Source: CAZQYB01 sp964597535 (lineage in GTDB: Bacteria; Planctomycetota; Phycisphaerae; Sedimentisphaerales; Anaerobacaceae). Taken from it: DNA of 14,515 nt. The translations under genes were made by a program, and so were the position numbers. The notes under the pieces were generated by a model. The model worked only from the letters and a program-made list of their open reading frames with translations, was not told the DNA's origin and searched no databases. This document shows, one piece after another, positions 1 through 7,236 of this stretch. The stretch is from assembly GCA_964597535.1 (NCBI GenBank), contig CAZQYB010000061.1, positions 1-14,515 on the forward strand, written 5' to 3'. Positions within the stretch are counted from its first letter, which is position 1. Every line of letters starts with the position of its first letter.

Positions 1-1378
1 TCGAACTTGGGGCATCGTTTGTGTGTAATGTGGTGAAGACCACATGGCCCGTCAGGGACGCCTGGGCTGCAATCTCTGCTGTTTCAAGGTCGCGGATTTC
101 ACCAACTAATATAATATCAGGGTCCTGACGAAGAATTGAACGCAGGCATTTTGCAAACGTCAGTCCTATCTCCGGTTTCATTTGAACCTGAACAAGGCCG
201 TCAATGTCATATTCTACCGGGTCTTCTGTAGTGATTAGTTTCGTTTCAACGCTATTAAGCTCTTCTAATGCTGCGTAAAGAGTTGTAGTTTTGCCACATC
301 CGGTCGGGCCCGTAACAATCACAATACCGTTGGGTTTGTGAATAAGTTGATGGACTATTTTAAAGTTGTCCTCCCTCAAACCCAGTTTCCCCAAATCCAA
401 GTTGACCTGAGTTCTGTCCAGAACACGCAATACGACACTTTCTCCGAACATTGTAGGCAGAACACTAACACGCAAATCAACAGGATTGCCCTGAACGGTC
501 AGCGATATTCGGCCGTCTTGCGGCAATCGCCTTTCAGCAATATCCAGGTTTGCCATAACTTTTATACGTGAGCTAAGCGCCGCAGCGATGTGCTTTGGTG
601 GAGGAACCATTTCGTAAAGCACGCCATCAATTCGGTAACGCATCTTGTATTCATTTTCAAACGGCTCAAAATGAATATCCGACGCCTTATCACGAATTGC
701 CTGCAGCAAAACCAGGTTCAGTAGTTTCTTGATAGGATTAGACTCGGACAGTTCCTTTAATTCATCCAGGTCAATACTTTGGCTTCTGCCCTCAAACTCC
801 GCAAGGAAACTGTCCGATTGTATTTCGCCTATCAACTCGTTGATGTTTTCTTCTTGCGTGCCGTAATACTTAGTCAAAGCATTTTCCAATGCCTGATGGT
901 CGGTTATCTTCGCGGTAATTTTAAAACCCATCAGTGTACTTAGGTCATCGGTTGCTCTAAAATTATCGACATTGTCAAGGGCAACACTCAACTCGTTTTG
1001 CTCCTTATAATATTTGATTGGTACGATGTGATAGGTCTTCGCCATTTGAGCAGGCACCTTCTCGATTGTCTCATGAGGGATATCGATATCATCCAGGTTT
1101 ACATATTCCATGCCCCGCTGGGCTGCCAGTGCGACATGCAGTTGCTTTTCGTCTACCAACCCAAGCTCAAGGAATATCTGGCCTATTCGCAGGGATTCTA
1201 AAGACGAATTGTCGGTTTTGAGACCACGTACAGTCCCCCGCCGCTGCTTCTGGATTTTTAGGCATTCATGAACCTTCTCTCTGGTCAGAACACCCATTTT
1301 TATAAGTACCCTGCCGAGTGTTCTGCCCCTTAGTTGCTCTATGGGGGGAAGATTTTTTGCCGTGTTTATCTTTCCCAT
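1..1378 (-). CDS. GspE/PilB-family type IV pilus or type II secretion ATPase (second copy, C-terminus off the window)
   Basis: Hexameric ATPase that would power assembly of a type IV pilus or type II secretion pseudopilus at the inner membrane. The frame is open from an ATG at 1378 to the window edge (459 codons). In order: two MshEN-type motifs (residues 20-43 and 64-87), the N2 domain with the ASDIHFEP motif (about 232-239), Walker A GPTGCGKT (357-364), Asp box TTEDPVEY (383-390), Walker B IILVGE (422-427) and His box TGHVVFTTLHTND (443-455). The last part of the ATPase, including any CxxC zinc motif, is outside the window. Two oddities: Cys361 replaces the usual Ser in Walker A, and the spacer between the MshEN motifs is 20 residues rather than 5. 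It has its own promoter and lies 480 bases beyond pilT, so it is a separate transcription unit. The sequence does not say whether it serves pili or secretion; family assignment is secure. Confidence 0.93.
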   Translation of the reverse strand, partial: MGKINTAKNLPPIEQLRGRTLGRVLIKMGVLTREKVHECLKIQKQRRGTVRGLKTDNSSLESLRIGQIFLELGLVDEKQLHVALAAQRGMEYVNLDDIDIPHETIEKVPAQMAKTYHIVPIKYYKEQNELSVALDNVDNFRATDDLSTLMGFKITAKITDHQALENALTKYYGTQEENINELIGEIQSDSFLAEFEGRSQSIDLDELKELSESNPIKKLLNLVLLQAIRDKASDIHFEPFENEYKMRYRIDGVLYEMVPPPKHIAAALSSRIKVMANLDIAERRLPQDGRISLTVQGNPVDLRVSVLPTMFGESVVLRVLDRTQVNLDLGKLGLREDNFKIVHQLIHKPNGIVIVTGPTGCGKTTTLYAALEELNSVETKLITTEDPVEYDIDGLVQVQMKPEIGLTFAKCLRSILRQDPDIILVGEIRDLETAEIAAQASLTGHVVFTTLHTNDAPSS

Positions 1379-1419
1379 CTTGGTTTCGCCTTTAATTAAA
1401 CCTGTATCACTTCAACTTC

Positions 1420-1448
1420 ATTGTACAACATTAAAACCTTTTTAGCAA
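1420..1448 (-). promoter_or_regulatory. Sigma-70 promoter of the second GspE/PilB gene
   Basis: On the minus strand a -35 box TTGCTA (1448-1443) is separated by exactly 17 bases from a -10 box TACAAT (1425-1420). The predicted start near 1413 gives a leader of about 35 bases before the ATG at 1378, with a modest AAGG ribosome site about ten bases ahead of it. The boxes match the consensus at 4/6 and 5/6. This is a sequence match only. Confidence 0.6.
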
Positions 1449-1788
1449 ATAAATTACAAATTAGACAGTTAGTTTGTAGGACTAAGGCAAGTCCAACTTT
1501 ATCTCCCCACAGAGATACTTGACGGCATTTTCACTCCGCTTCAGCTAACTCTGTTAAAAGCAAGAACTTAAGCCAAACCAGCAGCAAAGATTGCCGCGAG
1601 AAAGGTCCTAAGCTCTACCTATCTGGAGGCCTATACGTCTGTGCGTTGACGGCAAATCGACCCGACAGTCCCAGCGCACCGGAAGCTGATAATAAAACAA
1701 CTGCTTAAAGCAAAAAGACTTATGAACATTCGGACTTACTGCTTTGGACTTGTTGAAAAATAGGCCATCGGATTCTATCTTTTCGTGC
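1449..1788. other. Gene-free stretch between the pilT terminator and the second ATPase promoter
   Basis: About 340 bases with no credible gene. The only open frame (minus, 1608-1853, 81 codons) has no recognisable homology and runs through the pilT terminator, so I do not call it. Two short perfect inverted repeats lie just upstream of the promoter: TATCTC/GAGATA with a 6-base spacer (1500-1517) and GGACT/AGTCC with a 6-base spacer (1479-1494). There is also a longer-range GTGCG/CGCAC pairing in the middle of the stretch. These could be operators or part of a small RNA, or may be chance. I tried to fit the cyclic di-GMP riboswitch consensus and it does not fit. Confidence 0.5.
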
Positions 1789-1822
1789 AAAAAAAACACC
1801 AGCAACACACGTTTGTGCCGGT
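1789..1822 (-). terminator. Rho-independent terminator after pilT
   Basis: Read on the minus strand, ACCGGC pairs with GCTGGT (one G-U pair), extended by ACA/TGT across a small bulge around an AACG loop. One base later comes a run of eight T. It begins 36 bases after the pilT stop codon, where the end of the pilB-pilT transcript is expected. Confidence 0.6.
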
Positions 1823-1857
1823 ATTTCTCTGCAAATCCAGTCTGTTTGCGCAACCAA

Positions 1858-2994
1858 TTACGTCCTGAGAATCGGCCCTAAATCCTTTCTCATATCCTTG
1901 GCCCGTCGTTTTCCTTTTATCCCCTTCAGTTTGGCCATAGCCTTATCCTGCAATGGGCCCGGCTGACGGCCTTTATCCAACAGTTCCTCCAACGTAATTT
2001 TGCCCCTGTCGTAAAGCTGCCATAGATGCTCATCAAGAAGCTGCATCCCCAATTTCCTACCTGTTTGTATGCTCGAATCAATTCGATAGGTCTTGTTTTC
2101 ACGGATAAGATTGGCAATAGCAGGTGTTACAACCATAAACTCATAAGCCGCTACTCTTCCTTTGCCGGCAGCTAAAGGACAAAGGGCTTGACTGAGAACC
2201 GCCATCAGGTTGATGCTCAACTGAGTCCGAATCTGCTCCTGCTGGTTTACGGGAAAGATGTCAATAATTCGTGTAATCGTTCCTGCAGCGCTTGTTGTAT
2301 GCAGTGTACTAAAGACAAGGTGGCCGGTTTCAGCAGCTCTAATAGCCGACTCGATGGTCTCCAGGTCCCGCAACTCGCCAACCAAAATCACATCGGGGTC
2401 CATTCTTAAAACGCGTCTTAAGGCCTCGCCAAAGCTTGGAACATCAATACCAACTTCTCGCTGGTTAACAACAGATTTTTTGTGATTATGGTAGTATTCT
2501 ATCGGTTCTTCAACGGTTATAATATGGCGGTCGAAGTTTTCGTTAATGTAGTTTATCATAGACGCCAGGGTGGTAGTTTTCCCACTTCCCGTTGGACCTG
2601 TAACCAAAAACATACCCCTCGGCCTTCGGCACAGGGCGGCACAAATCCTCGGTAAACCTATTTCCTCAAAACTCATAATCTTCGATGGTATAAGACGCAG
2701 GCACACCGAGATATTACTTTTTTGCCGAAAAACAGCCACGCGAAACCTTGCATCATCGCCAAAGGCAAAACCAAAGTCGGTTCCACCTTCCTCCTGAAGC
2801 TCCTGTTGGTTTCGCTCGGGAGTTATACTCTTCATCAAACCCACAGTATCCTCCGGCTCAAGAACCTTGGTTTCCAGCGACCTAAGCCGCCCGTCGATAC
2901 GCAATACTGGTGGCCGGCCTACAACAAGGTGAATGTCCGACGCATCTTGTGAAACGCAGGCCTGCAATAATCTATCCATATTAACTGTTGCCAT
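1858..2994 (-). CDS. pilT: Type IV pilus twitching motility ATPase PilT
   Basis: Retraction ATPase that depolymerises type IV pili at the cytoplasmic base of the machine. The protein is 378 residues, close to the usual 340-380. The N-terminal PAS-like domain includes ASDIHLVVGRPP (18-29). Walker A is GPTGSGKT (133-140), the Asp box TVEEPIEY (160-167), Walker B VILVGE (202-207) and the His box TGHLVFSTLHTT (223-234). The C-terminal signature is AIANLIRE (292-299), where PilT proteins usually read AIRNLIRE; this signature and the absence of a CxxC zinc motif separate it from PilB. A lysine/arginine-rich tail follows residue 355. The ATG at 2994 has an AAGGG ribosome site 7 bases upstream. It starts 26 bases after the pilB-like stop, so the two are very probably co-transcribed, and a terminator follows. 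A PilU-like paralogue cannot be fully excluded. Confidence 0.93.
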   Translation of the reverse strand: MATVNMDRLLQACVSQDASDIHLVVGRPPVLRIDGRLRSLETKVLEPEDTVGLMKSITPERNQQELQEEGGTDFGFAFGDDARFRVAVFRQKSNISVCLRLIPSKIMSFEEIGLPRICAALCRRPRGMFLVTGPTGSGKTTTLASMINYINENFDRHIITVEEPIEYYHNHKKSVVNQREVGIDVPSFGEALRRVLRMDPDVILVGELRDLETIESAIRAAETGHLVFSTLHTTSAAGTITRIIDIFPVNQQEQIRTQLSINLMAVLSQALCPLAAGKGRVAAYEFMVVTPAIANLIRENKTYRIDSSIQTGRKLGMQLLDEHLWQLYDRGKITLEELLDKGRQPGPLQDKAMAKLKGIKGKRRAKDMRKDLGPILRT

Positions 2995-3020
2995 TTGAGG
3001 ACCCTTACAACTTCATTTAT

Positions 3021-4757
3021 TTAACCCATTACCACTTCTTCTGTCTGTGATATTTTGGCAACCTCTGCTGGTGTGGTTATTCCTTTAAATACTTTTATTT
3101 TACCATCCTCCATCAGTGTTCTCATTCCACTTGCTTGGGCTGCCTTTCTCAATTCAGAAGTAGGTGCTTTTGCGAAAGCTAATTCTCTGATTTCATTGTT
3201 TAGTTCTACCAACTCAAATGTCCCGATTCGGCCTTTGAAGCCGGTATCCTGACACTGGCTGCATCCGGTTCCCTTGTATATGGGATGTTTTTCAATATCT
3301 TCAGGGGTAATACCAAGCAGTCGCAGACAATACGGGTCCGGGTTCTCATCAACTATTTTGCAGTTCTCGCAAATGACTCTTACAAGTCTTTGTGCCATAA
3401 TGGCTTGTATCGAACTGGCCACGAGGAACGGCTTGACACCCATATCTACCAGACGCGTAATTGCACTGGCTGCGTCATTTGTGTGCAAAGTGCTGAAGAC
3501 CAAATGTCCCGTAAGTGCTGCCTGAACCGCGGTGTCTGCGACAACGGAATCTCGAATTTCACCGATAAGTATAATATTAGGTGCCTGTCGCAGCATTGCC
3601 CGCAGGATTTTATCAAAAGTCAAATCGATTTCTTCTCTGACCTGACACTGATTCATACCATCGAAGTTGTATTCCACGGGGTCCTCAGCCGTAATAATTT
3701 TCTTATCCGGCTTGTTAAGTTCCTGCAACGCCGCGTACAACGTCGTGGTTTTACCGCTACCGGTCGGTCCTGTAACCAAAAAGATACCGTTAGGCCTTTT
3801 GATTATCTGCTGAAATCGTCCATAATCGTCCTCTTCAAAGCCCAGCGCTTGGATACCAATCCTGACCGCATCGGGACGTAAAATTCGCAGTACCATACTT
3901 TCTCCATGGTAGCTCGGCAGAGCCGAAACACGAAAGTCGATAGCCTGGCCCCCAATCACACGTTTAATACGACCGTCTTGTGGCAATCTTTTTTCGGCAA
4001 TATCCATACCGGATAGAATTTTAAGGCGAGCGGTTATTGGTGCCTGCATATTCTTGGGAATGTTGTCCTTTTCCAAACAGACTCCATCAACACGGTATCT
4101 TACGCGTACTCTCTCGGTCATCGGCTCGACGTGGATATCGCTGGCCCGCATATAGTAGGCATTATCTATTATGAGGTTTACCAATTTGACAATGGGGCCG
4201 TCATCGCTACTCCCTGCAGCTTCGGCACGAAGCGCTTCGGCTTGCAACTCGTGACCGGCATCGGCAAGCTCGGCAGCAGTTGCGTCAATACTGTGTTTTA
4301 GTCTGTCCTCTTTTTCCCGCTTTGATTTATCGAGTGACCCTTGGATATAGGAGCGGATTTTAGAAGGGTTCGCAACACAGCAGTCCAGTTCGGTATTCAA
4401 GCGAAACCGAATGGCGTCCATCATATCCAAATCTAACGGATCGCTTATAATCAATTTCAATTTGCCGTTATTCATACTCAACGGCAGAACATTATGCCTT
4501 TTTATAATGTCTTCTGGGATAAGTTTCGTTCCATTGGACGGAATAGAAATTCTATCTAAGTTCACATATTCTAACCCGAATTGCCCGGCGATTGCCTTGG
4601 CTAGAGTTTCTTCGTCCACCAGGCCTAATTCGAGCAATATCTGGCCAAGCCGCTTATTACTGGCTTTGGAAGCCCTGATCGCATTGATGAGCGCCCGCTT
4701 TTCTACCAGCCCGGCTTTATAAAGTATTTCACCTAAATGTCTACGGGTTCTTGCCAT
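3021..4757 (-). CDS. pilB: Type IV pilus assembly ATPase PilB (GspE family) with MshEN cyclic di-GMP-binding domain
   Basis: Extension ATPase that drives pilin polymerisation. From the ATG at 4757 the product is 578 residues. It opens with two 24-residue MshEN motifs (7-30 and 36-59) joined by a 5-residue linker, the arrangement known to bind cyclic di-GMP in MshE. It continues with N2 motif ASDIHVEP (205-212), Walker A GPTGSGKT (330-337), Asp box TAEDPVEY (356-363), Walker B IILIGE (395-400), His box TGHLVFSTLHTND (416-428) and a zinc site CxxC (463/466) with CxxC (499/502). A TTG at 4778 would add 7 residues, but it would leave a leader of only about 8 bases from the predicted start of transcription and the added residues look unrelated to the family, so I prefer the ATG, although its ribosome site is weak. 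Adjacent pilT supports a pilus role rather than type II secretion. Confidence 0.93.
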   Translation of the reverse strand: MARTRRHLGEILYKAGLVEKRALINAIRASKASNKRLGQILLELGLVDEETLAKAIAGQFGLEYVNLDRISIPSNGTKLIPEDIIKRHNVLPLSMNNGKLKLIISDPLDLDMMDAIRFRLNTELDCCVANPSKIRSYIQGSLDKSKREKEDRLKHSIDATAAELADAGHELQAEALRAEAAGSSDDGPIVKLVNLIIDNAYYMRASDIHVEPMTERVRVRYRVDGVCLEKDNIPKNMQAPITARLKILSGMDIAEKRLPQDGRIKRVIGGQAIDFRVSALPSYHGESMVLRILRPDAVRIGIQALGFEEDDYGRFQQIIKRPNGIFLVTGPTGSGKTTTLYAALQELNKPDKKIITAEDPVEYNFDGMNQCQVREEIDLTFDKILRAMLRQAPNIILIGEIRDSVVADTAVQAALTGHLVFSTLHTNDAASAITRLVDMGVKPFLVASSIQAIMAQRLVRVICENCKIVDENPDPYCLRLLGITPEDIEKHPIYKGTGCSQCQDTGFKGRIGTFELVELNNEIRELAFAKAPTSELRKAAQASGMRTLMEDGKIKVFKGITTPAEVAKISQTEEVVMG

Positions 4758-4792
4758 ATTCAATTCACATTTTACCAATACCGCCGAGCTTT

Positions 4793-4821
4793 ATTATAAC
4801 ATTATTGAGTCATTTAGTCAA
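4793..4821 (-). promoter_or_regulatory. Near-consensus sigma-70 promoter for the pilB-pilT operon
   Basis: Minus-strand TTGACT (4821-4816), a 17-base spacer, then a perfect TATAAT (4798-4793). The -35 box overlaps the TGA stop codon of cinA (4820-4818). The predicted start near 4786 gives a leader of about 29 bases to the ATG at 4757. This is the best promoter match in the window (5/6 and 6/6). Confidence 0.75.
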
Positions 4822-6065
4822 ATCCTCAACCTTAATCGGAGCATATTCAGAGCGGTTTGAGCTGCTCGAAGCCGTATGAAACCCCTATCGTGGAAAAAAA
4901 TAAAGCGCTGAGTTTCGCAGTCGCTGTCGGAATCCACGCTAATATATACCAGGCCGACTGGTTTTTGTTCACTGCCACCGGTTGGTCCAGCTATGCCGGT
5001 TATACCGATGGCAAAATCTGTTCCGGCTCTTTTTCTGGCGCCTTGGGCCATCGACCGGGCTACCTGTTCGCTGACAGCTCCATATTTTTCAATCAAACGG
5101 GGTGGAATGCCAAGCTCGCTATTTTTGGCGTCGTTGCTGTAAGTAACCCAGCCGCGAGTGAAATACCTGCTTGCCCCGGGGATATCAGTTATTAGCTTGG
5201 CTAAAATGCCGCCTGTGCAGGATTCAGCCACGGCGATTGTTTTCTTCTGTTGAGCTAATTTTTGCCCCACCACCTTGGCCAAACTTTGCTCTCCTGTGCC
5301 GTAAACCAACGCTCCAAGTAGATTGCGCAGCAATTCTTCGTCTTTTTCAACCATTTGTTGTGCTTTATCTTTGTCTTTTGCTGTTGCGATAATGTGCAGG
5401 GTAATGACGCCGTGTTCGACGGTGCAGTTGATTAGCGGGTTTCTGCCACGCCGGCAAAGACTACCGAGTAATTCACTGATTGTTGATTCGCCTGCTCCAA
5501 AGCATTTTAGTTTTCGTATTGCTATTTGGACTTGTCGGGACTCGCTTGCCATTTTTTTTAGCTGTGGAAAAACCGATTCTTCAAACATTCGCTTCATTTC
5601 CAATGGCACGCCGGGTAAAGCAATAAACAATTTGCCCTGTACTTCCGCCATAAGGCCCGGCGCCGTGCCAAGATTGTTCGCAAGCGCCTTCGCACCGGAG
5701 GGTATATACGCCTGGATTTTATTCTTCTCAGGCATTTGTAAGTTTCGCTGGGTGAAAAAATCTTCTATTCTTTTCAGAAGTTGGTTCTCCAATTGTAACT
5801 CAGTACCCAGAAATTTTGCGAACGCCTGACGGGTCAAATCATCATCGGTCGGCCCCAGGCCACCGGTCGCTAATACCACATCAGCGTCACTGCCTGCCAG
5901 ATTCAATACCCGTACAATCGAATCTATATCATCCCCGATAGTGTAGCAACTGACTACGGGCAAGCTGATTAAAAGTAATTGTTCGCTTAGATATGAAGCG
6001 TTGGTATCTACTGTCTGACCGCTGATGACCTCATTGCCAATGCTGACGATACTTGCCTTTCTCAT
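4818..6065 (-). CDS. cinA: CinA family protein (competence/damage-inducible; nicotinamide nucleotide amidohydrolase)
   Basis: Two-domain CinA of 415 residues, near the usual 400-430. The N-terminal MoaB/MogA-like domain carries SIGNEVISGQTVDTNA (8-23) and the glycine/aspartate motif TGGLGPTDDD (67-76); in characterised relatives this domain acts on ADP-ribose. The C-terminal domain has ESCTGG (281-286) and TGIAGPTGGSEQKPVG (356-371), the signature of NMN deamidase, which recycles nicotinamide mononucleotide to nicotinate mononucleotide in the cytoplasm. Both active sites look intact. An in-frame TTG at 6080 would add five residues and overlap the dehydrogenase gene; the ATG at 6065, four bases past that gene's stop, gives the standard family N-terminus and is preferred. 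There is no clear ribosome site, so translation is probably coupled to the upstream gene. The pilB promoter is embedded in its last codons. Confidence 0.95.
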   Translation of the reverse strand: MRKASIVSIGNEVISGQTVDTNASYLSEQLLLISLPVVSCYTIGDDIDSIVRVLNLAGSDADVVLATGGLGPTDDDLTRQAFAKFLGTELQLENQLLKRIEDFFTQRNLQMPEKNKIQAYIPSGAKALANNLGTAPGLMAEVQGKLFIALPGVPLEMKRMFEESVFPQLKKMASESRQVQIAIRKLKCFGAGESTISELLGSLCRRGRNPLINCTVEHGVITLHIIATAKDKDKAQQMVEKDEELLRNLLGALVYGTGEQSLAKVVGQKLAQQKKTIAVAESCTGGILAKLITDIPGASRYFTRGWVTYSNDAKNSELGIPPRLIEKYGAVSEQVARSMAQGARKRAGTDFAIGITGIAGPTGGSEQKPVGLVYISVDSDSDCETQRFIFFHDRGFIRLRAAQTALNMLRLRLRI

Positions 6066-6069
6066 AGTT

Positions 6070-7104
6070 CTAAAACTCAATTAGTGCCTTAACCACACCG
6101 TCACGATATGCGGCAACCATATCAAAGGCCTCCTGGGTTTGTTCGACTTTGAATCTGTGAGTTGCCATAAAATCAACATTAATTTTACCGGCGGCTATCA
6201 AATCGATACATTTCTGCGTGCACTTGTTTTGCCTTCTGACATTTATAATGGTAATCTCTTTTCTGCGTATCCTCTCGATAAAAAGAGAAATCCTTCTTAT
6301 GCGTGGAATGCCGATGAGCATTAGCTTACCGCCCGGCTTAAGCAACTCCACCGCCTGGTCGATTGTCTCCTGCTGACCGGCACATTCGAAAACCACATCA
6401 ATCCCAGCAGGTTGCCGTTCAAGAATTCCTTTGACTATATCCTCTTTATTCGGATTACCGACCCAGGTCGCCCCGCTCTTTGTTGCAACTTCGACTCTCT
6501 CTTTGACTTTCTCGGTTACGTAGCAGGTCCTTACATTTTCAGCTTTGGCGGTAACCAGACAACCTAAGCCAATTGGGCCTGCGCCGAGAATTGCTATGTC
6601 CGAACCTCCTCGTAAATGGGCCTGCTTGACGGCATATACAGCTATAGCCAATGGTTCGCATAACACCGCCTGGGCAAAAGTAAGTTTATCGCCAATAGGG
6701 AAGCAGCAATCCTCGGGCATAATGATATACTCACATAAGCAACCCTCGACCTGGCCCGGACAGCCGAGGAATTTCAAGTTTCGGCAGGTATTTTCTCTGC
6801 CCTGTTTGCACTGGTCACAGTTGTGACAGACTATAGCCGGCTCGATGGCAACGCGGTCACCGACTTTGACGCGAGTAACGGCACCGCCGACCGCTTTAAC
6901 TGTCGCGGCGCATTCGTGTCCGATTATAAAGGGATACTCGACAGTATCCGAGCCGATTCTGCCGGTCTCGTAGTAATGCACATCGGAGCCGCAGACGCCC
7001 GCCATTTCAATTTTCAGCAGAACGTCTTTATCTTTTTTTATACTCGGCTCAGGTACATCCATCACCTCCATTTGACGAATACCTGTCAGTGCAACTGCCT
7101 TCAT
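6070..7104 (-). CDS. Zinc-dependent alcohol dehydrogenase, sorbitol/L-iditol dehydrogenase-like
   Basis: Medium-chain dehydrogenase/reductase of 344 residues, probably an NAD-dependent polyol or secondary alcohol dehydrogenase in the cytoplasm. Catalytic zinc ligands are visible as Cys38 (GVCGSDVH), His63/Glu64 (GHE) and Glu150. Structural zinc ligands are Cys93, Cys96, Cys99 and Cys107. The nucleotide-binding loop GAGPIG is at 174-179, and the acidic residue in YVTEK (Glu198) at the end of the next strand favours NAD over NADP. The overall pattern, including CEPLAIAVYAV, is nearest to sorbitol dehydrogenase, but L-threonine or butanediol dehydrogenases share the fold and the substrate is not proven. 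An ATG at 7125 is possible, but the ATG at 7104 has a GAGGG ribosome site at good distance and starts as the family does. cinA follows directly. Lying next to a probable carbohydrate-active lipoprotein, it may act on released sugars. Confidence 0.88.
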   Translation of the reverse strand: MKAVALTGIRQMEVMDVPEPSIKKDKDVLLKIEMAGVCGSDVHYYETGRIGSDTVEYPFIIGHECAATVKAVGGAVTRVKVGDRVAIEPAIVCHNCDQCKQGRENTCRNLKFLGCPGQVEGCLCEYIIMPEDCCFPIGDKLTFAQAVLCEPLAIAVYAVKQAHLRGGSDIAILGAGPIGLGCLVTAKAENVRTCYVTEKVKERVEVATKSGATWVGNPNKEDIVKGILERQPAGIDVVFECAGQQETIDQAVELLKPGGKLMLIGIPRIRRISLFIERIRRKEITIINVRRQNKCTQKCIDLIAAGKINVDFMATHRFKVEQTQEAFDMVAAYRDGVVKALIEF

Positions 7105-7160
7105 AGAATCCCTCGGAGAAAACATTACCTTGCAAATAAGATACGACCTTGTACCGACAA

Positions 7161-7189
7161 ATTATACTCTTTTCCATAATTCAGACTAA
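7161..7189 (-). promoter_or_regulatory. Probable promoter of the dehydrogenase-cinA unit
   Basis: A perfect -10 box TATAAT (7166-7161) on the minus strand lies about 50 bases before the start of transcription-coupled reading at the ATG at 7104. The -35 region 17 bases upstream (TTAGTC, 7189-7184) is a poor match, so this may be an activator-dependent promoter. Confidence 0.42.
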
Positions 7190-7236
7190 CCTAAATCTTG
7201 AAGTAGTATATCACCTCCCCATCGAGATGTCAGGTT

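Noticed and set aside
1500..1690. Possible cyclic di-GMP riboswitch ahead of the second ATPase gene
   Set aside because: Fragments such as CGCACAG and GGTAG are present, but the spacing leaves no room for the conserved hairpins.
1608..1853. 81-codon minus-strand open frame after pilT
   Set aside because: No recognisable family, lies across the pilT terminator, no ribosome site; probably chance.
3285..3881. 198-codon plus-strand open frame
   Set aside because: Antisense to the well-supported pilB-like gene; no family features.
5323..5829. 168-codon plus-strand open frame
   Set aside because: Antisense shadow of cinA.
7198..7225. Hairpin after the lipoprotein gene as a terminator
   Set aside because: CATCTC/GAGGTG forms a 6-pair stem, but no T-run follows it.
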